Position numbers and translations under genes: made by a program. A DNA stretch of 64,000 bases from Psychrobacter pacificensis (lineage in GTDB: Bacteria > Pseudomonadota > Gammaproteobacteria > Pseudomonadales > Moraxellaceae). Numbering within the stretch: position 1 is the stretch's first letter; each line of letters begins with the position of its first letter. The notes beneath the pieces were generated by a model that did not search any database, was not told the origin of the DNA, and was given only the letters and a program-made list of their open reading frames with translations. Location: positions 62,001-126,000 of the forward strand of contig NZ_FNAL01000008.1 in the NCBI RefSeq assembly GCF_900101915.1, given 5' to 3'. Shown here in pieces: positions 56,616 to 64,000 of the stretch.

Positions 56616-57983
56616 TCACCATATATAAGCTATCGCTTTACGAACGACGGGTGGTAAGAATCGACTAAGACCCTTTGCTGTCTCGCTCTCTGGTGTCGAC
56701 TTATGTGAGTGAGTGGTGGTATCCGCAGCCGATACCGACTGGTAGGCTTGCCACTTTTGCTCGCTGGGCTTACTAAAGTGATGAATACGTCCTATTACTT
56801 GTCGTAGCTGTGTGCTAAAACGCCCAGTGTTGTAAGGCAAATCATATTTATGACAGATGGCTTTTACTTGCGGGGCAATACTGGCATAGTGGCTAGCTGG
56901 CATATCAGGAAAGATATGATGCTCAATCTGATGAGACAAATTGCCAGTCAAAATGTGAAACCATTTATTCCCTTTGATATTACTAGAGCCAAGAATCTGA
57001 CGCACGTACCAGTCGCCTTCGCTCTCATCCGCATCGAGATGGGTATAGATGTGAGCCTGCTCTGTAAAATGGCCACAGAAAATCACCGCCCACGTCCACA
57101 GGTTACGAACCGTATTGGCTGCTATGTTGCCACTCAGTGTGCTCATAGCGCTACGACGACCTAAGGTCAAGGCGGCTACGGCTGGCAAAGCCACATAATC
57201 TTTACCAACTTGGCGGGCAATTTTGGCAAATAGTGCACGAGATTTTTGCTGCATGATTTTATGCAAGTTAGGGGAGTCGGCGTATTCATCGACACTGATC
57301 TGAATATCATGAAAGGCAACCGCCCACTCAAAGCCAAAGGCCAATACGGCAGTACTAAACATATTGTAGCGATCTTCTGGCGTCCAAGGCTGCTCATCTG
57401 TCACCCGAATCAAGTGATAGCCAACGTCATGGTCGCGCCCAACAATATTGGTAAACGTATGGTGTAGATAGTTGTGCGAGTGTTGCCATAATGGGACAGG
57501 GCAGACAATGTCCCAATCAAACTTCTGACTGTTCAGATGCGGATGCTGCATCCAGTCGTATTGACCATGCATGACATTATGCCCAAGCTCCATATTGTTG
57601 AGTATTTTGCTAAAACTAAGTATTGACGTACCCAACAGCCAAGCCCCTATCTGCGAGCGGCGTGATGACATGCGTCCTGCGACAGCCAGTAAACCACGGG
57701 CGACAAGCTCACTATAGACCACAGTCGCATAAATCCGCTGAATGTATTTGGCGTCATCGCTACCTAATGAGTCCATCACACCTTCATATAGCGCATTTAA
57801 TTCTACTGTCAAGGCATCACTTTGTGCTTTGGGTAAAGGCGCCTGCGTCACAGTGGGATAAGGCGTTTGCTGTGATGATAGAGTTGGCTGCTCGCTACTA
57901 TCTCTTGCCAACTGTGCATCGGACAAAGGCGTCAACATGGGTACGGCAGAATGTGCTGTATCAATAGGTGGTAATAAGCGCAT
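56616..57983 (-). CDS. Membrane fatty acid / acyl-CoA desaturase
   Basis: This integral membrane di-iron enzyme should introduce a double bond into acyl chains. The three histidine boxes are HNVMH (135-139), HSHNYLHH (168-175) and HQIEHH (351-356). The last box has the QxxHH form of acyl-lipid front-end and delta-type desaturases. Hydrophobic segments lie between boxes. The N-terminal 50 residues are Ser/Pro/Gln-rich. It follows the ferredoxin-type reductase gene by 160 bp on the same strand, so reductase and desaturase form an electron-transfer pair, like DesB and its partner in Pseudomonas. No TetR regulator (DesT) is in the window. The regiospecificity is unknown. Confidence 0.93.
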   Translation of the reverse strand: MRLLPPIDTAHSAVPMLTPLSDAQLARDSSEQPTLSSQQTPYPTVTQAPLPKAQSDALTVELNALYEGVMDSLGSDDAKYIQRIYATVVYSELVARGLLAVAGRMSSRRSQIGAWLLGTSILSFSKILNNMELGHNVMHGQYDWMQHPHLNSQKFDWDIVCPVPLWQHSHNYLHHTFTNIVGRDHDVGYHLIRVTDEQPWTPEDRYNMFSTAVLAFGFEWAVAFHDIQISVDEYADSPNLHKIMQQKSRALFAKIARQVGKDYVALPAVAALTLGRRSAMSTLSGNIAANTVRNLWTWAVIFCGHFTEQAHIYTHLDADESEGDWYVRQILGSSNIKGNKWFHILTGNLSHQIEHHIFPDMPASHYASIAPQVKAICHKYDLPYNTGRFSTQLRQVIGRIHHFSKPSEQKWQAYQSVSAADTTTHSHKSTPESETAKGLSRFLPPVVRKAIAYIW

Positions 57984-58143
57984 ATATAATCCTTAACCGA
58001 AATGGCACGAATAAGCAGCACTGGATTCGATTTTATGAGTCATCTAAGTTTTAGCATACAATATGAATTAACATCAGTCTATTTTTTGGTTTTAAGAGGG
58101 CGATAGTCAGGGGTTGGTGGTCGTATTTTTAATTTCAGCAGGG

Positions 58144-59352
58144 CTAAATGTCTAACACCACGTCTGTCATGGCGATATTGATGCAGGTTTGGATAGACTC
58201 GTAACCATCACTACTTATCTTGTAAGTTTGGATGTTTTTGACCACGCCGCTCACTTTATTGCAGCGGCACAACTGGCAAATTCCTTGCCTACAACCATGC
58301 GCCAGTCGTATACCTGCGTTTTCGGCAGCGACCAATAATGTAGTGTCGCTATCGAACTGCCGTTGCCGTGATCGCAAATACACCGTATGCGACTCTGTCT
58401 GTAGTGCATTATCTAGTACTTGATTACCACCGCTATCAAAATCAGGCAGTGCGCTACCGAAATTCTCTATAATAATATTGTCACGTAGCTGATTGCCTTG
58501 CGGTAAAATGATTTCTGACACTGCTTTATATAAGCCAGCTAATAACGCTTGTGAACCGCAGGCAAATATCTGAGTATCTACCAATGGTAGATTAAGTGAT
58601 AACAGACCCTCTGCACTTAAGTATCGTTCGCCAGCCAAATAAGTCGCAGGGTTATCAGTATGGATAAAATGATAGCTGAAGGCTGGATAGATATCGCTCA
58701 GCTGTTGCCACTGATGTTGAAACTGGGCAAGTTTCGTTCGATTATAATGTAGCAACGCTACCTGATGTCCGTCTGCTAGTGCTTGCGCAATAAGTCCTAG
58801 CATAGGCGTGATACCGCTACCGCCAGCGACAAATAATAAAGGGTGTAGTTTTTGGTTATCTGGTTCTCTATTATCTAAACTTGTCTTTGCCTGTGCCAAA
58901 GTAAAATGACCCAGTGGCATACTGGTATCAACGATGCTAGATAGCGACAGTTGCTTGGTCAAATAGTCAGATACTAACCCTTGCGGTTTAACAGCAATAG
59001 TAACCGTATGGCGTTGGCTTTTTGCTGACTTAGTAATGACGGCATCATCTTGCCACCACAATGGCTGATTCGCCAATCCTACGAGTGAATAGCTGCGCTG
59101 ATGATAAACCCCATCGATAAAAACACGTAAATCAAGATACTGACCGCCTTGCCAATCATCTGCCCCTTTGGATATCTGCTGCCTAAACGCTCGATTGGTC
59201 TCAAATTGCAGTGCAATTAAATCATCACTCATCTCGTATCGAGCAATAAGGCGTAGCTTGGGTGTCGTCAATGACCAAAACGGATGTAAGCGCGACCCGA
59301 TAAAATCGACAAACGCACGTTGAACTATTTCAGGGCGATAGCCGTTGGCCAT
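58144..59352 (-). CDS. Ferredoxin-NADP-type reductase with C-terminal 2Fe-2S domain
   Basis: This flavoprotein probably passes electrons from NAD(P)H to the desaturase downstream. Order of parts: FAD-binding barrel with QRSYSLVGLANQP (the RxYS motif), NAD domain with LLFVAGGSGITPMLGLIAQAL and FACGSQALLAGLY, and a plant-type 2Fe-2S domain with Cys354, Cys359, Cys362 and Cys390 in GCRQGICQLCRC and IQTCINIA. The length is 402 aa. The start ATG 59352 has a weak AGGT site. The gene pair matches the stearoyl-CoA desaturase electron chain of Pseudomonas and Acinetobacter. Confidence 0.92.
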   Translation of the reverse strand: MANGYRPEIVQRAFVDFIGSRLHPFWSLTTPKLRLIARYEMSDDLIALQFETNRAFRQQISKGADDWQGGQYLDLRVFIDGVYHQRSYSLVGLANQPLWWQDDAVITKSAKSQRHTVTIAVKPQGLVSDYLTKQLSLSSIVDTSMPLGHFTLAQAKTSLDNREPDNQKLHPLLFVAGGSGITPMLGLIAQALADGHQVALLHYNRTKLAQFQHQWQQLSDIYPAFSYHFIHTDNPATYLAGERYLSAEGLLSLNLPLVDTQIFACGSQALLAGLYKAVSEIILPQGNQLRDNIIIENFGSALPDFDSGGNQVLDNALQTESHTVYLRSRQRQFDSDTTLLVAAENAGIRLAHGCRQGICQLCRCNKVSGVVKNIQTYKISSDGYESIQTCINIAMTDVVLDI

Positions 59353-59783
59353 TAATCAGTACCTGTATAAATATTATTAAAAATATATGAGAAATAATGA
59401 CTCAGCTTATAGCCAGTTTCATTAATGGCATACTAAACCATTATTTTTTGCGCTGTTAAGCCACTCTAATATGTTAACGGCTATTGATTAACTTTGCGAA
59501 AGTTTTGATGCTATTTTTTGTGGTTTTTATCAAACAGCAATGAATCAGAATGTTAAGCTCGTAACCTCAGAAAAATATTTTTGCCCGCTTTTATCCAGAA
59601 ACAGCGATACTCTATGACAAAAGCTGCAAAACAAGGGGTAAAACAACCTGTTAGCTTGCAGGGTATGCGCCACAATGCGATAATGAACGATAATTTGTAA
59701 CCCTGATTTTGAGTTACGGCACGCTTGGCAGCAGCGCTGAGTGGTATTTGCTGTTCTCTTCTATGCAGTCTATCGGAGTGTTA
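59353..59783. other. Divergent intergenic region, reductase-ettA
   Basis: 431 bp between divergent genes. It holds the ettA promoter candidate at 59656-59684; no operator or repeat was otherwise recognised. Confidence 0.5.
59656..59684 (+). promoter_or_regulatory. Candidate sigma-70 promoter for ettA
   Basis: TTGCAG at 59656-59661 and GATAAT at 59679-59684 with a 17-base spacer. The leader to ATG 59784 would be about 90 nt. Confidence 0.5.
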
Positions 59784-61445
59784 ATGGCTCAATATATTTA
59801 CACGATGAACAACGTGTCAAAACTTGTTCCCCCTAAGCGTGAAATCTTAAAAAATATCAATCTGTCCTTTTTCCCGGGTGCCAAAATTGGTGTCTTAGGC
59901 ATCAATGGGGCAGGTAAGTCGACCTTGCTACGTATTATGGCGGGTGTGGATACTGAGTTCAGCGGTGAAGCACGTGCGCAAACAGGAACCAAAGTTGGTT
60001 ACTTGCCGCAGGAGCCACAACTCGATGACAGCAAAGATGTGCGCGGCAACGTCGAGGACGGCATGCGTGAGGCGTTAGATGCGTTAGCGCGCTTAGACCA
60101 AATCTATGCTGAGTATGCCGAACCGGATGCTGATTTTGACAAACTTGCTGAAGAGCAGGGCAAAATGGAAGACATTATCCAGTCATGGGATGCACACAAT
60201 CTAAATAACCAGTTAGAGAAAGCCGCCGATGCGCTACGTCTGCCACCATGGGACGCGGACGTGAGTAAACTGTCAGGTGGTGAAAAACGCCGTGTTGCTT
60301 TATGTCGCCTGCTACTATCACGTCCCGATATGCTGCTACTCGATGAGCCTACTAACCATCTGGACGCCGAATCAGTCGCTTGGCTTGAGCAATTCTTGCA
60401 AAACTATAGCGGCACTATCGTTGCCATTACCCATGATCGTTATTTCTTGGATAATGTGGCGCAGTGGATTTTGGAGCTTGACCGAGGCTATGGCTACCCG
60501 TATGAAGGTAACTATACTGAATGGTTAGAGCAAAAAAACAAGCGCTTAGAGGAACAACAGAAGCAAGAAGAGTCGTTTGCCAAAGCGCTGAAAAAAGAGC
60601 TTGAGTGGATTCGTAAAAATCAAAAGGGTCAGCAAGCGAAGTCTAAGTCGCGCGTACAGCGTTTTGAAGAGCTGAACTCAAAAGAATTCCAGCAGCGAAA
60701 TGAGACCTCAGAGATTTATATTCCGCCCGGTCCGCGTCTAGGTAATAAAGTTATCGAGGTCAATAACATCTCCAAGTCGTTTGGCGATCGTTTATTGTAT
60801 GAAAACCTAAGCTTCAATGTCCCAGCGGGTGCTATCGTTGGTATCATCGGTCCAAATGGTGCGGGTAAAACCACGCTATTTAACATGATTACTGAGCGTG
60901 ATACCCCAGATACTGGTTCGGTTGATTTGGGCGAAAGTGTCAAGGTTGCCTATGTCGGTCAGGTGCGTGACAACCTAGACGACAAAAAGACCGTCTGGGA
61001 AGAAGTATCAGACGGTCTTGACATGATTACTGTCGGTGACTACACCACGCCAAGCCGTGCGTACATCGGCCGCTTTAATTTTAAAGGCTCAGACCAGCAG
61101 AAACATGTCGGTCAATTATCAGGTGGTGAGCGTAACCGCTTGCAATTGGCAAAAACCCTAAAGCAGGGCGCAAACGTACTGCTACTCGATGAACCCTCGA
61201 ACGACTTGGACGTTGAAACCTTACGTGCGCTAGAGGATGCGATTCAAGTATTCCCAGGTACGGTCATGGTCGTCTCGCATGATCGCTGGTTCCTTGACCG
61301 TATCGCCACCCACATCTTGGCGTTTGAAGAAGAAGGCCCAGTGTGGTTCGATGGCAACTACAGTGAGTTTGAAGCCTATCGTAAAAAGACAATGGGTGAT
61401 GACGCCACGCCTAAGCGTGCTAAGTATAAGAAAATCACCAACTAA
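59784..61445 (+). CDS. ettA: Energy-dependent translational throttle protein EttA (ABC-F)
   Basis: EttA is an ABC-F ATPase that binds the ribosomal E site and links initiation of peptide synthesis to energy state. There are two ABC domains: Walker A GINGAGKST (about 39-47) and GPNGAGKTT; signatures LSGGEKRR and LSGGERNR; Walker B LLLDEPTNHLD and LLLDEPSNDLD. The linker between them is Lys/Glu/Gln-rich. The start was set at ATG 59784 because MAQYIYTMNNVSK aligns with the E. coli N-terminus and GGAG lies seven bases upstream; the frame extends to 59709 but without support. The 553 aa product is close to E. coli's 555. Confidence 0.97.
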   Translation: MAQYIYTMNNVSKLVPPKREILKNINLSFFPGAKIGVLGINGAGKSTLLRIMAGVDTEFSGEARAQTGTKVGYLPQEPQLDDSKDVRGNVEDGMREALDALARLDQIYAEYAEPDADFDKLAEEQGKMEDIIQSWDAHNLNNQLEKAADALRLPPWDADVSKLSGGEKRRVALCRLLLSRPDMLLLDEPTNHLDAESVAWLEQFLQNYSGTIVAITHDRYFLDNVAQWILELDRGYGYPYEGNYTEWLEQKNKRLEEQQKQEESFAKALKKELEWIRKNQKGQQAKSKSRVQRFEELNSKEFQQRNETSEIYIPPGPRLGNKVIEVNNISKSFGDRLLYENLSFNVPAGAIVGIIGPNGAGKTTLFNMITERDTPDTGSVDLGESVKVAYVGQVRDNLDDKKTVWEEVSDGLDMITVGDYTTPSRAYIGRFNFKGSDQQKHVGQLSGGERNRLQLAKTLKQGANVLLLDEPSNDLDVETLRALEDAIQVFPGTVMVVSHDRWFLDRIATHILAFEEEGPVWFDGNYSEFEAYRKKTMGDDATPKRAKYKKITN

Positions 61446-61474
61446 TACCATTGTTTGGTATATTGGAACTGCAT

Positions 61475-61508
61475 AAAAAAAGACCGCTAATCAATAGCGG
61501 TCTTTTTT
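61475..61508. terminator. Bidirectional terminator between ettA and plsB
   Basis: AGACCGCTA / TAGCGGTCT stem with a five-base loop, flanked by A6 and T6. Confidence 0.94.
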
Positions 61509-61543
61509 GTTTAGCTTAATTGTTTAAAAGTCATGACTAACGA

Positions 61544-64000
61544 TTAACGCTTACGCCCAAATTTACGCTGCTTTTTATTACTAATCTCAGTAATAGCACG
61601 AGTGATTTCTTCTTCGTTTAAACTTGCGACTTGCTGCAAGATTTGCATCATATCAGGCGTCAGCACATATTTGGCATGACTGGCGATGTCATTGATACGA
61701 TGGTCAAAGGTCAATATGCCCGTTTCATCATCTTTTTGTAGATAATCAAGACGAGTCAAAGCGCTGATAAAGCTAGTAAATAATGCGCGATCAAAGAAGT
61801 CAGGAATATCATCGGCATACAGTACAGACAAGCGTTGTCCAAGCAAATGGCACAGGTCAACGACTTCGCTTTCGGTCAGATTACCAGAGCCCTGCTGAGC
61901 GAGTAGGGCAAGCGTCATAAAATAACGCTCAAGACTTTGCCCAACGGGTGTCGCCAGTACTTGTAGCTGTTGATAGCGCTTGCTATTAGACTCAGGAACA
62001 CTAAGCGTGTCATCACCCAACTCAACAATCAACCCATGAGAGAGTAAACTATCGACTTTTTTGTTGAGCGTCTCCGCCAAACCATGCGCTGGGTAGTATA
62101 AGAACAGCTCACCTTGCAAGAATGGGTATAACTGCTCAGCGATACTATCTAAACGACTGCGTTTGATACGGCCGTTACGTGCCACTAGCGCTGATAAGAA
62201 AGACAGCAAGATAAAGACGTGTAGAATGTTATTGCGGAAATAGCTGAGCAATGCCGCTTGCTTGCCAGCGACCTGAATGATATCGCCCAAGATGTGCGGC
62301 GTACGCTCTATGAGTTTTAGCTTGATGCCATAATCAATGATTTCTTGCGGGCTCATATCTGTGATGACAGTGTCATCTGCATAAGGAAGCTGTTGCGCAA
62401 GGCCTTGGTACAAAGCGATTTGCTCACGGCAACTGTTTTCATCCAGTGCCGCTTTCGGTGCGGATAGTAGTACCAATGATAGCAGCGACACAGGCGTTAT
62501 CACGGCAGCTTTATTGATGTGCTGCATGACTTTTACACCGATATTATCGACCATGGCACTGGCTTTTTCATCGAGTGGGGAGTCGGTGCGATCGGACGGT
62601 AAGCTGTTGGCTGGAACATCGAACTTTGTCATAAAATCGCTAAGATGCAGCGGTGTACCAAAACTTAGATGTACATTACCAAAAATACGCTCAATTTTAC
62701 GACCCACTTTGAGTAGCCCAATCAACGATTCTGATTCTTTTGGTTTGCCCTTTAACTCACCGATATAAGTGCCGCCTTCCATAATACGCTCATAACCAAT
62801 ATAAGTTGGGATGAACACCACAGGCTTATTGGTTTGACGTAACTGGCTATGTACCGTCATCGCCAGCATACCCATTTTGGGCGGTAGTAGGCGACCTGAA
62901 CGTGAGCGACCACCTTCAATGAAGTACTCGATCGGCGTATTACGCGTGATAAGGGTATGCATATATTCACGCAATACGGCGGTATAAAGGGCATTGCCAC
63001 GGAAGCTACGACGAATATAAAAAGCGACAGCGCCGCGCAATAACGGTCCCAATACTGGCACATCTAAGTTATCACCTGCTGCGACATAAGGGATACTCAA
63101 ACCGCGTTTGTAGATGACATAGGACAGCAATAGATAGTCAACATGACTGCGATGGCACGGCACATAAATCAATTCGTAATCGGTTGCTAGATCGCGAACA
63201 CGCTCAAAATGATGGACTTCCACGCCGTCATATAACTGTGTCCATAACCACGTTAAAAATTTATAAAACCCACGAATAATGGAATGAGAATAGTCATTCA
63301 CCATCTCATTGGCGTATCCTCGCGCTTGACTACGAGCGTCGCGTACGCTGGTGCCTTTTTCGGCAGCTTCCAGCTCTATTGCGTGCTTAATCGCTGGCGA
63401 GTAGACCAGTTTATCGACCAAATTACGTCTATCTGACAAATCAGGGCCCAGCATACTGGCGCGCTGCTTGTCTAAATAAATCGTCAATTGCTGCTGTAGC
63501 ATCCGCACGAGTTCACGATTGCCATCAGCAGCCGCCACGAGCGTATAGCTGGGTGATTTTTCAGCATCAGTTTTGACATCATTATCCGTCGTTGCTGATT
63601 CAGTATCTTGTGAGTCTGTAGCAGGTGAGCTTTTAGCACTTGAATCCTCAGAAACCAAATCTTTAGAAGCTAAGTCAAAAACGTTAGGGCCCGCGCTTTC
63701 ACCTTTGAGGCTATCATTGATGATAGTACGCAAATCTTGGGGTGGGTGGAATTGTACAAAGGTATCACGGCCCATCACGCCGATATTAAATAACTGCTTG
63801 CTGATACTCGGGTCTTGCCAATTGTCAGCGGTTAATAGTTTAAATAGCGAGTCTTCTTTTTCAGGGGCGCGTCCCCACAGGATAGATACGGGTACTAGGC
63901 GCACCTTTAGCTCTGGATATTGCAATACCGCAGAGACTAAGCGAGAAAGGCGCGGAGACAACTGATTGTCTTTGGCACTTGGGTGATTCAAAAATATGAT
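61544..64000 (-). CDS. plsB: Glycerol-3-phosphate acyltransferase (5' end outside window)
   Basis: PlsB makes lysophosphatidic acid from glycerol 3-phosphate and acyl-ACP/CoA at the inner membrane. The reading frame stays open to base 64000, so the N-terminus is missing; a TTG at 63991 is unlikely to be the real start because the conserved region (LVPVSILWGRAPEKE) is already close. Acyltransferase motifs are complete: block I YVPCHRSHVDYLLLSY with the HX4D pair, GAVAFYIRRSFRGN, block III IEYFIEGGRSRSGRLLPPK and block IV VFIPTYIGYERIMEGG. An acidic Ser/Asp/Thr-rich insertion lies at about residues 104-148 of the visible part. The C-terminus is basic (KKQRKFGRKR). Confidence 0.96.
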   Translation of the reverse strand: MIFLNHPSAKDNQLSPRLSRLVSAVLQYPELKVRLVPVSILWGRAPEKEDSLFKLLTADNWQDPSISKQLFNIGVMGRDTFVQFHPPQDLRTIINDSLKGESAGPNVFDLASKDLVSEDSSAKSSPATDSQDTESATTDNDVKTDAEKSPSYTLVAAADGNRELVRMLQQQLTIYLDKQRASMLGPDLSDRRNLVDKLVYSPAIKHAIELEAAEKGTSVRDARSQARGYANEMVNDYSHSIIRGFYKFLTWLWTQLYDGVEVHHFERVRDLATDYELIYVPCHRSHVDYLLLSYVIYKRGLSIPYVAAGDNLDVPVLGPLLRGAVAFYIRRSFRGNALYTAVLREYMHTLITRNTPIEYFIEGGRSRSGRLLPPKMGMLAMTVHSQLRQTNKPVVFIPTYIGYERIMEGGTYIGELKGKPKESESLIGLLKVGRKIERIFGNVHLSFGTPLHLSDFMTKFDVPANSLPSDRTDSPLDEKASAMVDNIGVKVMQHINKAAVITPVSLLSLVLLSAPKAALDENSCREQIALYQGLAQQLPYADDTVITDMSPQEIIDYGIKLKLIERTPHILGDIIQVAGKQAALLSYFRNNILHVFILLSFLSALVARNGRIKRSRLDSIAEQLYPFLQGELFLYYPAHGLAETLNKKVDSLLSHGLIVELGDDTLSVPESNSKRYQQLQVLATPVGQSLERYFMTLALLAQQGSGNLTESEVVDLCHLLGQRLSVLYADDIPDFFDRALFTSFISALTRLDYLQKDDETGILTFDHRINDIASHAKYVLTPDMMQILQQVASLNEEEITRAITEISNKKQRKFGRKR

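Noticed and set aside
1-64000. CRISPR arrays, prophage, restriction or other defence genes, tRNA or rRNA genes
   Set aside because: Looked for on both strands; no regularly spaced repeats, phage-type genes, nuclease/methylase pairs or cloverleaf-like sequences were recognised. The region is mostly core chromosome.

Overview
The window is a 64 kb stretch of ordinary chromosome from a gammaproteobacterium of the Moraxellaceae, most probably Psychrobacter. The reasons are moderate G+C, Pseudomonas/Acinetobacter-type gene order (argH divergent from algZ-algR-hemCD; gltA divergent from sdhCDAB-sucAB-lpdA-sucCD; galU-pgi facing a convergent pgm; pcnB-folK-panBC; ubiG-mupP-yciK) and proteins that resemble those of Acinetobacter and Pseudomonas in length and motifs. 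The genus is an inference from memory; no database was searched.

Layout. 1-7.7 kb: argH (cut by the window edge), an AlgZ/AlgR-type two-component pair, then hemC, hemD, a hemX-like gene and a thioesterase; a small inverted-repeat element lies between hemD and hemX. 7.8-12.5 kb: ribB with a decayed GTP cyclohydrolase half, rarA, a small HExxH protein and a lipoprotein. 12.5-28.2 kb: a TCA block, with gltA on the minus strand and sdhCDAB, sucAB, lpdA and sucCD on the plus strand. Its spacers are unusually wide and several hold strong RNA hairpins. 28.4-34.3 kb: nucleotide-sugar precursor genes galU, pgi, a UDP-glucose-dehydrogenase-like gene that has lost its catalytic residues, a 277 bp MITE-like element, and convergent pgm. 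34.5-42.1 kb: mazG, comEA, pcnB with a very long basic tail, folK, panB, panC, rapZ and darP. 42.1-49.5 kb: dsbA, ubiG, mupP, yciK, an orphan AcfC-like binding protein, a DksA/TraR zinc-finger protein, a CobW-type GTPase and ompR without envZ beside it. 49.8-64 kb: tex, a periplasmic protein with an internal repeat, a saccharopine-dehydrogenase-fold protein, a 51-residue UPF0391 membrane protein, a pterin dehydratase, a small GNAT protein, a fatty-acid desaturase with its reductase, ettA and plsB (cut by the window edge).

How the genes work together. The TCA block carries citrate synthase, succinate dehydrogenase, the full 2-oxoglutarate dehydrogenase complex including its E3, and succinyl-CoA synthetase. 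galU, pgi and pgm interconvert hexose phosphates and make UDP-glucose for surface polysaccharide. Convergent gene pairs are almost always separated by strong bidirectional hairpin terminators.

I found no phage, CRISPR array, tRNA, rRNA, complete insertion sequence or recognisable defence system. The more unusual items are the inactive-looking UDP-glucose dehydrogenase homologue, an AlgZ kinase with an unrecognisable ATP-binding domain, the hairpin-rich spacers of the TCA operons, the PcnB tail with three arginine-rich repeats, and Asn/Ser/Gly-rich insertions in several core enzymes.
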